A stretch of 64,000 bases of DNA from Camarhynchus parvulus (Eukaryota > Chordata > Aves > Passeriformes > Thraupidae), in the NCBI RefSeq assembly GCF_901933205.1, contig NC_044590.1, positions 3,115,501 to 3,179,500 on the forward strand. The letters run 5' to 3'. Position numbers and translations under genes: made by a program. Below are positions 48,409 to 60,800 of this stretch, piece after piece. The notes under the pieces were generated by a model, which saw only the letters and a program-made list of their open reading frames with translations, had not been told where the DNA came from and did not search any database. The number at the start of each line of letters is the position of its first letter. Position 1 is the first letter of the stretch.

Positions 48409-50453
48409 ATTCTGAAGCTACTTGGCTCCTGCAAAGCCAAGGATGAGAAGGGCATTCAAAAGCAGTCATAGCAGAAGGCATCCTCAGGAAAAAAGCTCTG
48501 CAGAAAGGAGGGAAACTGATCCAGAGCCCACACCAGCAATACACACACATTTAACTTAGAGCCACAAGTGACCACAGAAAAAGGTTACTTGTTCAGCTGG
48601 AGCACAGAATTAAAGTTACTTCTAACATGTGTTTTGGGGTCTGGGTGTGGTTTCTAGATAGCCTGAAATTTCAGTCTACTGTTTTGCCTTTCCACATCAG
48701 CCAAGTTTTGATGTGTTCCAGTTCTCCTAAACTCTGCCGACAGATGCTAAAATCAGAGCTGACATTCAACCTACGTGCTGCATAATCTAATAACAGGACT
48801 TGTGCTACTCAAAACTAACAAACTCTGGGAGCTTTTCTGCAGCAAAACCTTGCCGTCATTTATATTCTCATCTCTCTTTTCCAGGCTGCCTAACTGGGAA
48901 ATGTGATTTTTTTTTTTCTCTGAAAAGCTTTAAAAATAACATGTCATTGTGTTTTTGTATCAACAGGGGAGAGCCAAGCCATAACTTCCTTGTCCAGCAC
49001 TTGTGGATTTAGTGAGAGTGTGAACAAGGTGAATCCAATTGTCTCAGTGGGGAGCTTGGTGTATACATTGATCCCAGAGTGCCAGGAGAAAGCTGCTTCC
49101 AAAGACCACAGTCTTGGAGTTAGACAAGGCCAAAATGTCACACATTTGTCAACGTTTCTTATTAACCCAGGAGAAACCATGGGGGACTTTTTCAGTGCTT
49201 GACATACACTCAAGTTTAAAACATTATTTTAAAATCTAAACTCAAGCAAATCTCTTCAAGCACTCTGTGGTGAGACTTCTCCTGTTGATTTATGTCCCCT
49301 CACACCAGCTGTAAATAGAGGTTGCACCAATCCAAATATCTGTCTAACAGTGCCACAGGAGCTGAGCTTCTTTGCAGCATTTTCAGCTGAATTCAAACCG
49401 TGATGATTCAATAAGCTATTCACTGAAAATGAGAAAACACCACTATGAAAGCCACAGTTATCACACCATCACCCTGCTAAAACTCAAAAATAATGATGGA
49501 TTTCAACCCTCTTATCACTTAACACCCTGAAGCTCTAGCATTTCAAATAGATATCAGAGCTTCTTTTCTAAGACACAGAAACAGAACTTCTCTAATTTTG
49601 CATTTTAAACCATGAGACTTTTTAACTCCTTAAAGAAAAAAACCCCACAGATTGCAGCTTACTAACCCCTCAGATCTTACACAAATTAAAATGGGAAGAG
49701 AAGGAGCTGTTCTATGAATCATATTTTCAGTTTTTGGCAGCACTCTTAGCCTACAGAAGAAGGGTTACACATTGAAATTCTCACGTTCTCACTGTCAGTT
49801 TCTTGGGATTATTATATCTGAGATACACCATCTTAAAATCAGGAAGTTTCTCTTCTTTCATACCTTTATCTTCCTCAGCAAATGAGTAAGAAAACCAAAG
49901 CGCTTGTGTAAGAGCATTGTATAGGTGCTTCCTAATTTTGAGGTTGATTTTAACAGTGATTGTATCTCACCCATGAAAGCGTTGTCTTTATAGATGACAT
50001 ATGCTCTGTTGTGGGGAAACACAGGATCCCACTGAAAGCAAAACCTCTTTCCAAACTTTGTTCTGCCAGATGCAGCCTCCCCTAGCACTGGATTCCAGCT
50101 TTGGTTTTCTTCACAGCAATTTCTGGCTTTTGAAAATCTCCTTACTCAACAATTTGTGCTTGTGGGGAAAATATAGAAACCACACAATATTTTTTTCACT
50201 TGTGCTTTTTTTACCTCTCAGCCCTGTTTTTATCTATATCCATATACTTTGAAACGTGGCTAACCCTATAATTATTGAAAGAACAAATAGAGTCATATCA
50301 CACAATCCAGCATAGCACATCAGTTGTTGATTTTTTTTGGCCTGAGAAATGAAGAATAAAAACCACCAACTTGGTAAAAAAAATTAGCTAAGTAAACATT
50401 AACCAAATAAATATTTGAACCAAAGACAATGGTGTTGATTTAGTAGTAAGAAC

Positions 50454-50491
50454 AGATATATTGTTGTGTAAATAGACACAACAATATATCT
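50454..50491. repeat. Perfect palindrome, 16-bp arms
   Basis: AGATATATTGTTGTGT (50454-50469) is followed by a 6-nt spacer AAATAG and then its exact reverse complement (50476-50491). There are no mismatches. It lies in APCDD1L intron 1, about 2.3 kb from exon 1. In RNA of either strand it would form a 16-bp stem with a 6-nt loop. No known element was recognised around it, and the arms are too short for a typical pre-miRNA. Confidence 0.95.
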
Positions 50492-50964
50492 CTGTGCTGA
50501 GTGTTGTTCTATCACTTATGGGATTCTCTTGCTAATCTCTTAACTGAATGCAACTGGTGATCTTATTTTACCTCAACATTGTCACTTTCAAACTTAAAAA
50601 TAAACATTGAAAGCAAAAATAGATCTTTTATGTTAAAACCATGTAGAAGAAGCTACACATGAAAAATACCAGTGTGGTGTTACTGGAATGTACAGACTTT
50701 CATGAAAACTTAGGTAAAACTCAGCAGGTCCCTGGGGACATTTCCAGGAATGAGTGATTCTTTTCTGAGGAGACTCCAAAGTCAGATCCAGTTACCTAAC
50801 TGAAGTGGTTTTTCAACTAATTATGCACTGGTGTTATGCTCATGCTAATGTTCAGCCTTATGCAAAATGCAGAATGCCAGTCTTGCTCACAGTGAGCAAA
50901 GCTTGCTTTGATTTTAATGAGTTCTCAATCTGCCTTAGGTATTTAAACAGTTACTTTGAGGTTC

Positions 50965-51030
50965 AGTTTCTGTTCTTACTGAAATCAATGGAAATTCTTT
51001 CACTGACATCAGATGCAAGAAGCAGAGAGT
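50965..51030 (+). mobile_element. Possible old sauropsid repeat fragment
   Basis: TACTGAAATCAATGGAAATTC followed by CACTGACATCAGATGCAAG resembles the paired 'GAAGTCAATGGGA ... CATTGACTTCA' blocks of a widespread sauropsid repeat. The fragment is short, so the call is tentative. Confidence 0.3.
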
Positions 51031-52751
51031 TTAGGTTAGACTGGACTAAGAGAAACTGCATAAGGATTTACGATAGAATAATTCTAATTAGACTTCAGTG
51101 AGTAAACTTACATAATGCAGTATAACAGATCCCTGAGCAGAGCAACTTGAGCTAGTAAGGTACTTAGAGGATTCATATTTCTCAGCTTTATTTTGCAAAC
51201 ACATGACAAAGATCCCACGTAAGGAGAACCAGAAAGTAACTCTACAGAAGTGCCCTGCTGAGAGATTTCTTTCTATAGTCTGGTCCTTTACACTTAATGC
51301 AAGTAATGTCCAATAGCTCTCACTACACAGTTCTTTTGCCTTGATCACTAAGCCCTGATCTGGAGAGGCGAGCCAGTGTGGTATTTGCTGCCCAAAACCT
51401 CAGACAAGTGAACTAAGTGGTAGAAAGAGCAGTAGAAACCAGGGGAATGGATTTTCAGTGTCCAGACTGCACAGGGCCCTCAGGGGCATCCTGCCACCCT
51501 TCCTTTCACCTGTCCCTTCTGTCCAGGAGTCTCAACCAAGGGTCTTCTCTGCATTTCCTAGGAAAATACTGTCTGAGGATGGAGGAGTCTCCCTCAGACT
51601 CTGCTCTTTGTCGTAAACAGAAATAATTTTGTGTATTTTTCACAGCACAGTTGCCTTTGTTTTCCCATATGGTCCCTTAAGCCAGAACCTTTTCTTCTGA
51701 AACTGCTCCAAGAACCGTGGGGTTGAAAGATGCCTGTCTGAAAGAGAGCTGCAAAGATGCAGCTTGTGCTGCTCTGCGAGTCTGTCTGCACAGCTGGGGC
51801 TCAGAATCACGTCCCTGGAGCAGGAGGCTACTTGTGAGGTTGTCCCTTGCCAGAGCAGGTGCTGGAGCCTCCCAAGGAGAATTCCCAGCTCCAGTGAAAA
51901 TCACCTCTTAGCCCTTCCTGCCGCGAAACTCTGCTCGATGCTCTCCGTGCATCACACGCGGGACAGGAACGAGCTGCGGTGACAAAGGGGATGCCCGACT
52001 GCCTCAGCCAGCACCTCGCTGGGCAGCTCAGCACCGCAGCGCCAGCCCTTCTGGCATCCCTGCACGGCGCTCCCTCCTTCGGGAAAGGCTTCAGGGGTTC
52101 TGTCCCCGCTCCCAATACCACAGCTCGGGGGCAGCAACCCGGGGCTCCGGGGCGCTCCCCGCCCGTCCCTGCCCCGGCGAGCGGCGGTGGGGCTGCGGAG
52201 CTCCCGGCACTTCGCGGGCGCACGGCGGGGAAACCATGCCCGGGCCGGACTGAGGGAAGTGCCCCCGCCCGGGCACCGAGGCTGAGGGAAACCCTGCCCG
52301 GGCCGGCGGGCACCGAGGGTGACCGGGCAGGGAGCGGCGAGCGGGGAGCTCCGGGCGCCCGGTGCCTCTGCCCGGGCGGGGGCACCCCGGGATCCCCATC
52401 CCTGCGCCGGCCACACCAAGACCCGCCGCGCGACTTCCTCTGGCTCCCTCACCCCCTCCTCGCCGCTTCTTTGCACCCTCTTCGCACTCCCCTTGCATTT
52501 TCCTGCATCCTCCTCCCCAGTCCGCTGCGCTCTCCTCTCACACTTCTTGCACACTCCTCGCTGTCCCTCTGCACTCCCCATAAAGTCAGTCCCGTTGCAT
52601 TCCAACCCCTTGCACCCTCCTGCCCGCTCCTGCCCCTTCACCGTGCCCGGATGGGTGAGGGAACCTCATGAGGGTACGACCCCGACTCCGCCACCCGCTC
52701 GCCCTCCCGTCTTCTCGCCGCGGGACGGCACCGGCCGTCGGTGGCACCTAC

Positions 52752-52788
52752 CTACGAGCAGCCCTGCGAACCACCAGCACCGGACCAT
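52752..52788 (-). CDS. APCDD1L: APCDD1L exon 1 (signal peptide)
   Basis: The start ATG (52788-52786) sits in a strong Kozak context, GGGCACCATGG. The 37 coding bases give MVRCWWFAGLLV plus one base, then donor GTA G|GTAGGT (phase 1). With exon 2 this reads MVRCWWFAGLLVACAAAEPP, a typical signal peptide with a short basic start, a hydrophobic core and small residues near a likely cleavage site around Ala15-Ala17. The phase match with exon 2 and the CpG-island position support the assignment; the exon is otherwise too short to recognise. Confidence 0.88.
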
Positions 52789-52843
52789 GGTGCCCGCTGT
52801 GTGTCTCGGCCAGAGGCGCGATCGCCGCCGGTGCCCGCGGACC

Positions 52844-52876
52844 TCAGCGGGGCGCGGCGCCCGGCGGTGCAGCCAT
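52844..52876 (-). promoter_or_regulatory. Upstream ORF in the APCDD1L leader
   Basis: An ATG at 52876-52874 in good context (GGCCCATGG) opens a 10-codon frame, MAAPPGAAPR, ending in TGA at 52846-52844. The main ATG follows 55 nt later. It would act on translation only if transcription starts upstream of 52876. Sequence is directly visible; activity is inferred. Confidence 0.6.
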
Positions 52877-52950
52877 GGGCCGCCTCCGGCGCTCCGGTGC
52901 CCGCGGCGGCGGCGGCACCCCGGCTTCAGCCCGCAGGCGTCCTGCTCGGT

Positions 52951-52960
52951 GGGGGGGGGG
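52951..52960. repeat. G10 homopolymer in the APCDD1L leader/core promoter
   Basis: Ten consecutive G on the + strand (C10 on the sense strand of APCDD1L) lie just inside the predicted transcript start. Such a run is likely to vary in length and to be error-prone in assemblies. Confidence 0.9.
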
Positions 52961-53141
52961 CGAAAAAAGAAAAGTATATAATTTAAAATACAGCCCCGCA
53001 GCCCACCCCGCCTTCGCCGCGGAGCGCGTCCCCCCGGCTGCTGATGGCTTTAATGGAGCTTGGCAGCCACAGGTTCCCGCTGCCAGAAGAGGTGGAGACT
53101 CCGCCGCCTGCGCCCCACATGCGGCCGCGCACCGCACACGC

Positions 53142-53183
53142 GGGGGAGGAGGAGGAGGAGAAGGAGAAGGAGGAGGAGAAGGG
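53142..53183. repeat. 42-nt polypurine tract (GGA/GAA-rich)
   Basis: Every base from 53142 to 53183 on the + strand is A or G, mainly GAGGAG and GAAGGA units, with polypyrimidine on the APCDD1L sense strand. It lies about 360 bp upstream of the APCDD1L ATG. Tracts of this kind can form triplex DNA; nothing here shows that it does. Confidence 0.9.
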
Positions 53184-53349
53184 CAGTCTCGGCCCGGCAC
53201 CACTGATCGGGGTGGGCGCCCGCCTCGGGACTGGCGCTTGTCCTTCAGGGACCGGCCCCACCTCACCCGCCCTGCGGCCGTGAGGCTGATCTGGCCCCCG
53301 AGGTCTTGGAGGCCGTTGGGGGGCGCGGGCCAGGTCTGCGATGTGGGGC

Positions 53350-53551
53350 GCCATGAGGGGATCGTCCCTCTATCCCCATGCCATGAGACGATCATCTCGT
53401 CATCCCCACGCCATGAGGGGATCATTTCTCCATCCCCAAGCCATGAGAGGAGCATCTCGTCAGCCCCGGGCCATGAGGGGATCATCCCCGTGCCGTGAGG
53501 GGATCATCCCTCTATCCCCAGCCCATGAGGGGATTGTCCCCACATCCCCAC
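53350..53551 (+). repeat. 30-bp minisatellite upstream of APCDD1L
   Basis: Seven tandem units starting GCCATGAGGGGATCATC and ending in a CCATCCCCA-type block begin at 53350, 53380, 53410, 53440, 53470, 53492 and 53522. Six are 30 bp and the fifth is 22 bp, having lost 8 bp. Units differ at several positions, so the array is not recent. It abuts the CpG island about 560 bp upstream of the APCDD1L ATG. Confidence 0.95.
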
Positions 53552-54209
53552 AGCCTGGTACTTCCGCCCACTGTGTCCCGGGCACCCTCAGACCCTTCAT
53601 TATCACCAGGGCCATCAAAAGAATGAGGAAAATCCCTTAAAAATCCTCCCAACACTCTACACAGAAAAAATACGGGACCCTTTGAGGGCAGGTCAGAATG
53701 CCCACCTCAAGTGGTGCTTGCCCATGCCAGCCATTCCCTCTCCATTCCTCAAACCAGGCCTGAGGGACAGAGCTGCAACTGAAAGGACTCAGAATCAGCT
53801 CTTGGCACGAAGCAAAGCACAAATCTGAACTTAGATGTGTCTGGGACAGAACAAGACTTTTCTTTGTTTCGGTGAGTATTGATGAACCCTCCTGTTCTCT
53901 CCCTTTGAGCACATAAAACAATGCGTGTGTCCCATAGTGTGAGGGCCAGGCTGCCTTTGGAAGCAGTGAGGGAAGAGGCTGAGCTGCCATGGCTCTGCCA
54001 GGTCAACACTTATGGTGCTGGCACTAAAGGCTGAAGTTTAATGCATTTTTCCAGACTGAAAAACTAGTTTCAGTATTAGCAAATGAGGTAAAGAAATCAA
54101 AACACATGTGTGCCCCCGGCAGAACCCCAGGACCCTGCACACTCACTTTTCCTGGTGAAACTGGCTGTTTCACCAAATAAAAGGAAACTTTAGGGGAAAA
54201 TAAGGAAGC

Positions 54210-54330
54210 TTGTCTCCAAGTTCACAGCAGTATTCCTGCTGATTGCAGTGGGGAGAAGTTGAGGCCCGATTCCATAGTCCCATATTTGCTAAGCAGGACC
54301 TTCAGCATGCTGGGGTGAGGTCTCACTGCA
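54210..54330 (+). mobile_element. Possible old sauropsid repeat fragment
   Basis: ATTGCAGTGGGGAGAAG, TTGAGGCCCGATTCCATAG and CTGCAATGGGTTTAATGAC resemble decayed forms of a dispersed repeat built around 'CATTGACTTCAATGGG' and 'GGCCCGATCCTGC' blocks. Low confidence: recalled pattern only. Confidence 0.3.
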
Positions 54331-57300
54331 ATGGGTTTAATGACTTTGTCAAAAATAATGCATAACGTCTTTAATGTGAAGTGGGACAAACTTATCTGTC
54401 CTGGGTGCATAAAGAATTAAAGTTTAATGATACTTGCCAAGATAAAAAATAACAAAGTCCATTTGTAATGCAGGCACTCCTTTTTCTAGCTGATGTTTTT
54501 ATCTCTTTTTGTTTCTCAAATTCCCCAAACCAGTCATTCTCGGTAAATGTCCAAACCACTGCGGTTTTATTATATTTACAAATACATAAATTCTCAAATG
54601 CATAGGCAAAAAAAGTTGTCCTTTATAATGATAATAGAGAGAAAGAAATAGTTTTGCAAGAAGTTTTCTTTATAAACCAGCACTTACTCTTTTCAGGCAT
54701 AGCCAACTTGAATGAGGAAAATAATGGAACAGGTAGTCTTTTACCACTAACAAACTTTTATTTTGGCTACACACCTCTCATATGACACTTCCAGCCTCTA
54801 ACACTAATCTCATTGATTTCTTTCGGAGTATTCTAAAAGCATTTTTGGGGGGAGGAAGGAATAAAACCAAAGCAGAGTAATTTTCGCGCAAGTGTCTGAA
54901 AATTTTAATAATCATACGTAAACCATGGCGAACTTTTATCACATATCAGCCCCACAGGGCATAGTGATAGATTTCATTCATCTGGCCTCTTTCATCCCTG
55001 TGGCTCCCAAGGGACCTTATCAAAGTAACTGAGCCATGAGCCCTTCTCTCTCATTTTTTTGGGGAAGAATTCCTCCCGCCACCCTGGTGCTGCGGAGCTG
55101 CCGAGCGCGGCGATGCAGCTGTTGGGCCGTGCACTGCCCCGGGAGGGTGAGAAGAGTGCCACAGCCTGTTAGAAATACCAGGAGGATTTAGACAGGCGAT
55201 GGAGTCTTCCAACCTGGAAGTCTGCCAGGACATCAGGCTTGCATTCTCAGCTCGTGTAAAAATGGCTGGGTAATCTTCAGCTCCTGCAGAGGACCAGCAA
55301 TGTAAAAATGCCTATAATTTTTATTATCAAATAATTACAGGCTACCTGCTGGGCAAAGCACGTGGAGGGAGACAAATGAGTGCAAATAGCCTGTAATTCC
55401 AGCAGAACTACGTGGCCTGATTTATGCATCCAAAGAGAATAAAAGCTGTTCCTATTCTGATTCGGGGGCACTTTACTCGCAGTGCTGTAAATACTAACAC
55501 AGCTGCAGGGTAACTGGGAACCAGCCCAAGGTGTTTTTACATTAGCTATGCTTCACTTACGTGGCACCTTGTGTAATATTCATTCCTGTGCAAAACAGGT
55601 ACAGAATATTTGAACTCAGGATCATGCACTCTTGTTAGCTATACAGGGCATTGAGTTGTCCAGTTCCCAAAGGCCAAATATTTTCTCTTCCCCTTGCCAG
55701 AACAGCAAGGATAGGCAACCACACGTGAAGGCAGCAGGCCAGGAAACCAAAGACTGATCAGCCAACTGCTCTGAAAATACTGTTGTCTGAAAAGAGGGAT
55801 CCTCTGAGTAGAGACTTGGGTCCCCAAAAAGCCCTATCCATAAATCATAGCAATGCTGCTTCTGAGTCCTGTCTCTAAGAGGGAATGCCAGGGGATGCAC
55901 TGGGTGACCTGGAAGTGCTGAGTATGTGCATTCACAACTAATATATAACCTCTAGAACCACTTGTGTTCTATTTCAGTTTCAGGGGTGTATATTTTGGGG
56001 GGTGGAAATTGAATAATATATCCCTCTTTTGGGGCACTTGTGGAGAAAAGCTACATGTCCCTCATGGAACCTCATTGAATCTCATTGGGAAACTCTGGAG
56101 GGAGCTATATGCATTTAACACTCTTGGGCTCACCAAGAGATGGACCATGATGCACAGTTGGAAGATGGGGACTGAAACAAAAAGTTATAAAAAAAGGTAT
56201 AAAAATAAACAAACCTGGAAAAAATTCTTGAATTTCTCAGGGAAAAAAAAAGGTGGCAATGCTATTCCTTTCACTCTCAAGTAAGAACAGTTAATATGTG
56301 CAGGTGATTCTTCATGTAAAATACAATGTGCAGAGTCTTTATTAATTAACTCAAAACATTTAGAGAAAGATAGCAGCATTTTCCCCAAAGGACACTGGAG
56401 CCATGGAGGATATGTCCTGCTCAGACATGTGAAAGGTGCCATCAGGGTCTGTCTCAGGGCATTTCTCAGCTGGAATGGGCAGTAACAAGTAGAAATGAGT
56501 ACCCTGCTTGTCTCAACTCAGCACAGAGCAATACTTCCATGCTGTATTACAGCCCCACTCCTCACCATTAGTAAAAAAATCATAGCATTGTCCTCCTTGA
56601 TCACCCATCATTTCTTACGCCTGCTTGATCTTGAGCAGGTAATTCCCTCTCACTTCTGCATGATTGGCAGCAGCCTGTTTGGACTTGGCCATTTGAGGTT
56701 TGGTGGATAAAGACAGAGTTTTGGTTGTCTTTACCAGCCACCTGAGATGAGCAGTGAAGGAAGTAGCACCTTCCTTTAGCCTGTTACTTTGCACTATTCA
56801 CTAAGAAATAGTATTTAAAAAAATATTGCAGAGTCATGCAATGCATACCCAGTGCATTTTACAGAGCAACAATAGGAAAATGTGAATAAACCTTGCAGAG
56901 CACCTGGCTCAGTGTATGTATTTACATATGAAAAAGCACTGGAGTATTATTTACATGCTTAGCTGGAGTTTGTCCTTTCTAGAGAAGTCTGGGCTGCTAC
57001 CTGTTATACTTGGCTCACGATGATTTAAATAAGAATTTATAGACCCTAAACCATCTGCAAAATGTCCCAGCTCTTCAAGGCCAATGTAAATGCAATGAGG
57101 GGGGAAAACCGCAGAAAGAAAAGGTGAACAAGGTTTCTCCTTGCCTCCCCCTTGGCACATTTTATAATTAACTTTATAATGTCTGAGAGCAAAAGGTTGA
57201 AATAGATAAAGTTCCCACATCCTTGGAGATAATTGCAACAGTTTGTGTTGCACGTGAAGCAGCAGCAGCTCTGTTTGGTGTCACTGCACTACACGTTGCT

Positions 57301-57769
57301 GAGAGTGTGTGCACTGCAGGGCACTCTGGAGCCTGGCTTCACATCTCCACATGAAAGCAGCTTGCTGTGATTTATATCATCATGCTAATCAGGAAAACAC
57401 ATTAATTCAAGGTCCCTTTTGGGGCCTTGGGAAGAAGGAAGAATCAAAAATGAGCCAGATTTCTGTTTTGTGCAAGGTGCCACTGTTTTCCAAAGTGTGA
57501 AGGAATTAAATGTGTCATTAATGTTTGCAGACACGTTAAAAGGCAGCTAGAGGAGAGAGCTCACTGCATGCTGCAGTGAGAGCCATGGGCAGGGAACCTT
57601 CTTCTGCCCCCTGACTCTATCAGCATTAAGGAAATTTAAAATTTAAATAAATCTTGAAATTCTAGCCCACGTTTTCTTATGAATGACAGATCCTTCCTGC
57701 CCTCAGTCCACCACATTTCTCCAAGCCTGAAAACTGACGCTTCCTTCTTAACAGCAAAAAGTAGGAAAG

Positions 57770-57880
57770 ACGTTTGTGGTCTGGTGGTTACACCATGGGG
57801 TTGGAAAGCAGAAGAAGTGGTGTTTCAAATCTGGGCCAAGATTCTTGTTCACCATGGACTTGATCCTGCCAGATACTGAG
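57770..57880 (+). mobile_element. Possible tRNA-derived SINE remnant
   Basis: GTGGTCTGGTGGTTACACC (57777-57795) resembles a tRNA box A region and GTGTTTCAAATCTGGGCC about 28 nt later resembles a box B region. This spacing fits a tRNA-derived SINE head. The following CTTGATCCTGCCAGATACTG and GAGCACCCAC blocks resemble old sauropsid repeat tails. It does not fold as an intact tRNA, so it is not called a tRNA gene. Confidence 0.4.
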
Positions 57881-60800
57881 CACCCACTGATTATCCAAGG
57901 CCAGGCCCTCACGCAATTCATGTGAGTCCAAGTTCTTGTTCCAAAGTAAAAACTGGGCCTGTATTCAAAAAAATTGGTGCTGATTCTGTGGTTATGCTGC
58001 TTCCTTCACAACCCCAGCAGTCCAGCATTAATTTTCATTTTCCCTTCTAGTGGCATGAGGGCTGGGACAGTCATATTCCAACACTTGACACCTCCAAACC
58101 CCTGATTCCTTATGAAAATCTCGTTTTACTTCTGTCTAGCATTTAGTTTCTTCAGATTAGTGGGAGGTCCTGTTCTTTAATGTTTCTTCATACCCAGGAA
58201 GGGAGAAGAATAACAAATCTGGAAAGAAATTGCTTTTATTCTGATGAATTGCAAAATCACCACTGGCTCTCTCTTTGGCTAGAGGAGAATCCACTATAGA
58301 TACAGACATGTGCTGAAACTGGTTTTTTTAGGGCAACATGTGACTTAGAAACAGCAAGGAAGCATAATCATATACCTACTCTGATGGTTGGGCAAGGAAT
58401 AAAATCTCCTCAAGGTTTTTTAATGCTCACCAATTAGGAGGAATTTAGGTGCTAGTGTCTTATAAATACCTTAGACATGTGATTTTATGTATGTTTTCCA
58501 TGGAACTTGTGGAGACTCTGAATTAATTCTAAGGTTCTGCAAAATATATAACCAAGAAAAGCAGGTCTATTGTCAGAGACTCCATGGGGGTCCATGAATC
58601 CAAAAAGTCTGGAAACTACCACCAAGGTCAATGGATGGATTATTTAGATTGGATATGGCCCCTTTTTTCACATCCTTTTATTTAATGCAACTTTCAGGGT
58701 GAGATTTCAGCGTGCCAGTTGTACCACTACAGGCAGAAAACTGCACAAACCTCTCTGACTCCAGCAGCTCCAAGCATGGCCTCTGCCATTCTGCAAAGAC
58801 AGAGAAAATAAGAGGGAACTGGGGCCATCAGTGAAGAAAGGTAAAATAACCATATCTTTGTTCAGTGACTATAGTAACCATAAGCAGTTGATAAAACAGA
58901 TTTTGGAACATGTTAAAAACCCAAGCCTTTCTGTGCTCCCTACTCCAGGGCTGTTGTAATAAGTCCTGTTTTCTCCTTGTTAAAACAATCATTTACTCTT
59001 TACTTTGAGGAAGATAAATGTTCTCAAGGCACATAATGATATCAGCAGAGATAAATCACAAAGGCCACGAGCCAGACTCAGGCTGCTGTGAGGACTGCAC
59101 CACAAATTGCTGCAGCAGACATGCACCTGCTCATGCCTCAGGCTAGCCCCTTGCATGGCATATTCCTGCAAGGCATGAGGAAAGCACGTAATCACTTATT
59201 AAATTCTTGCTCTATCTAAAAAGTATTTAAGGATATGAACTTCAGTTCAAGCCTTGCATGTGTAATATCCTTATATGCCCAAAACATCATTCCACCGTGT
59301 GCATTTTTTCTGGTTTATGTATGGGCATTTTCCCTGACACTGTACAAGCCTATCAAAAATGTTTTCAAAGCTTTTTTTAAATATACAAGGAAGCTGTGGA
59401 ATGAGGGTGTCTTTTGAGTGCTTTGGTTTATATGGCACACATTCATGTGAGGGTGCCCCATGGGTACCTGGGGCTTCAGCATTCTTGCCAGGATGTCTTA
59501 TTGCACAAATTCTCCTTGCTGCCCCATAAAAACCACCAACTGTCCCAAACTGCTGACCTATTAACCAAACAAACTCTGCTAAATATTGCCATGTGTAAGT
59601 GTACTATTATTTTTCTAATTGCTAAAAACATGTCCTTCCTGCGTTCAATAGCCTCTAGAAGAGATTGTTAACAGCTGGGTATTTAGCACAACAGAGGCTT
59701 TAGACTTAAAGGAACATTGTCCAGGTTAGCCAGTGAATTTGGCCATCTGTATTTTTTTATAGATGATTCTTTTCATGTTATCCGTGTTCTGTTTGAAACT
59801 GTGAATCAATGGCTCTCATGAGGATTAAGTCAGCAGAGAGCAGAGCTCATTATTAAAAGAAAAGACACGAGAGAAGATGGATGTAACCTTGGATAGCTGA
59901 TGATGGATTGGGACTGCTTTTTGACTGGATGTACAACCTTTTGCTGTGGGAATGAGGATTGGGGGGGATAAGGGGGAGCACGTGGAGAAAATATTTTCTG
60001 ATATTTTCTGATGTGGTTGTATGGGATAGCTTGGACCTGAAACGTCCCAATCACTCCCAGCTATTTAGGGACCATGGATAAAGAGAGCTCCAAACTGTGC
60101 TTTGCCCGTGGTTTCAGTGGTGAGGGAGTCCATCTTACATATGGCTGCAATAGTTTTGAAAACCTAATTTTATTTTCCACTACTATTGCAAGAGGTTTTT
60201 TTCCTCCTGCTTTTTGCTTGCTGTGGAGGACCAGTCGTTTTTATTCTCATTTCTAGACAGCTTCAATTCCTGAAGCTGTGAACTGGTTTGCTGTTAGGGC
60301 ATTTGTATTTTAGGCATGAAAAACAGATGTCTAGACCCATTAGTGTTGGGAAGAGAGATTTCTTTGGTATTTGAACTATAAATATGGCAAATTTCCCCTC
60401 ATATTATATTTTGTAAAGCTTTGTTTTTGCAAAAATATCTGATCTTAAATCAAACTGTGTCTGTTTGGTTATACCAGTGCTTTTGAGCCAATACAGTCTA
60501 TCACGTCTGCAGCAGTTTAGGTATTCCAAAAATAAGATCATTATAAATCTTTGCTCTGTACCCCTGCGTCCCAAAATCTTAGGGATGAAGCAGAGATACT
60601 CTACATTTACAGAAGCAAGATTTAAACCTCAGAATCTCAGTGAGTTGCATGTGTGCTACAGCAACAATAATGATCTTGAGTTAGGCCCATGAGTCAAGTG
60701 TTCACAAGAAGAGGTGACTTCTGTGACTTTCAGACCAGCCTCTCCCTTTTTCTGCATCACCACTGCAGCATCACAGAGCACAGCTGCCTGATTTCAGGAA

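Larger units (their letters stand above)
42457..52751 (-). other. APCDD1L: APCDD1L intron 1
   Basis: This 10.3 kb phase-1 intron has donor GTAGGT (52751-52746) and acceptor GTGTCCCGCAG. It is AT-leaning with CpG-rich ends. It contains several old repeats in + orientation (fold-back and SINE-like at 46290-46620, CR1/L3-like at 47640-48000, SINE tail at 48310-48408, a weak one at 50965-51030), an AT-rich hairpin (46190-46226) and a perfect palindrome at 50454-50491. No nested gene is recognised. Confidence 0.88.
51930..53340 (-). promoter_or_regulatory. APCDD1L: APCDD1L promoter region, CpG island
   Basis: A block of about 1.4 kb with very high GC and dense CpG surrounds APCDD1L coding exon 1. 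On the minus strand a TATATAC sequence (52980-52974) stands about 190 nt before the ATG, and a C10 run (G10 on +, 52951-52960) follows it; a start site near 52945 would fit this TATA-like element, but a dispersed CpG-island start is equally possible. A 42-nt pure purine run on + lies at 53142-53183. The long open frames on both strands here are effects of GC content. Confidence 0.75.

Noticed and set aside
51828..53498. Several 130-280-codon open frames on both strands around the APCDD1L promoter
   Set aside because: All overlap, are Pro/Arg/Gly/Ala-rich and span a CpG island and a minisatellite. They are composition effects.
57777..57850. tRNA gene
   Set aside because: Box A- and B-like blocks are present, but the acceptor and anticodon arms do not pair. 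It fits a decayed tRNA-derived SINE.
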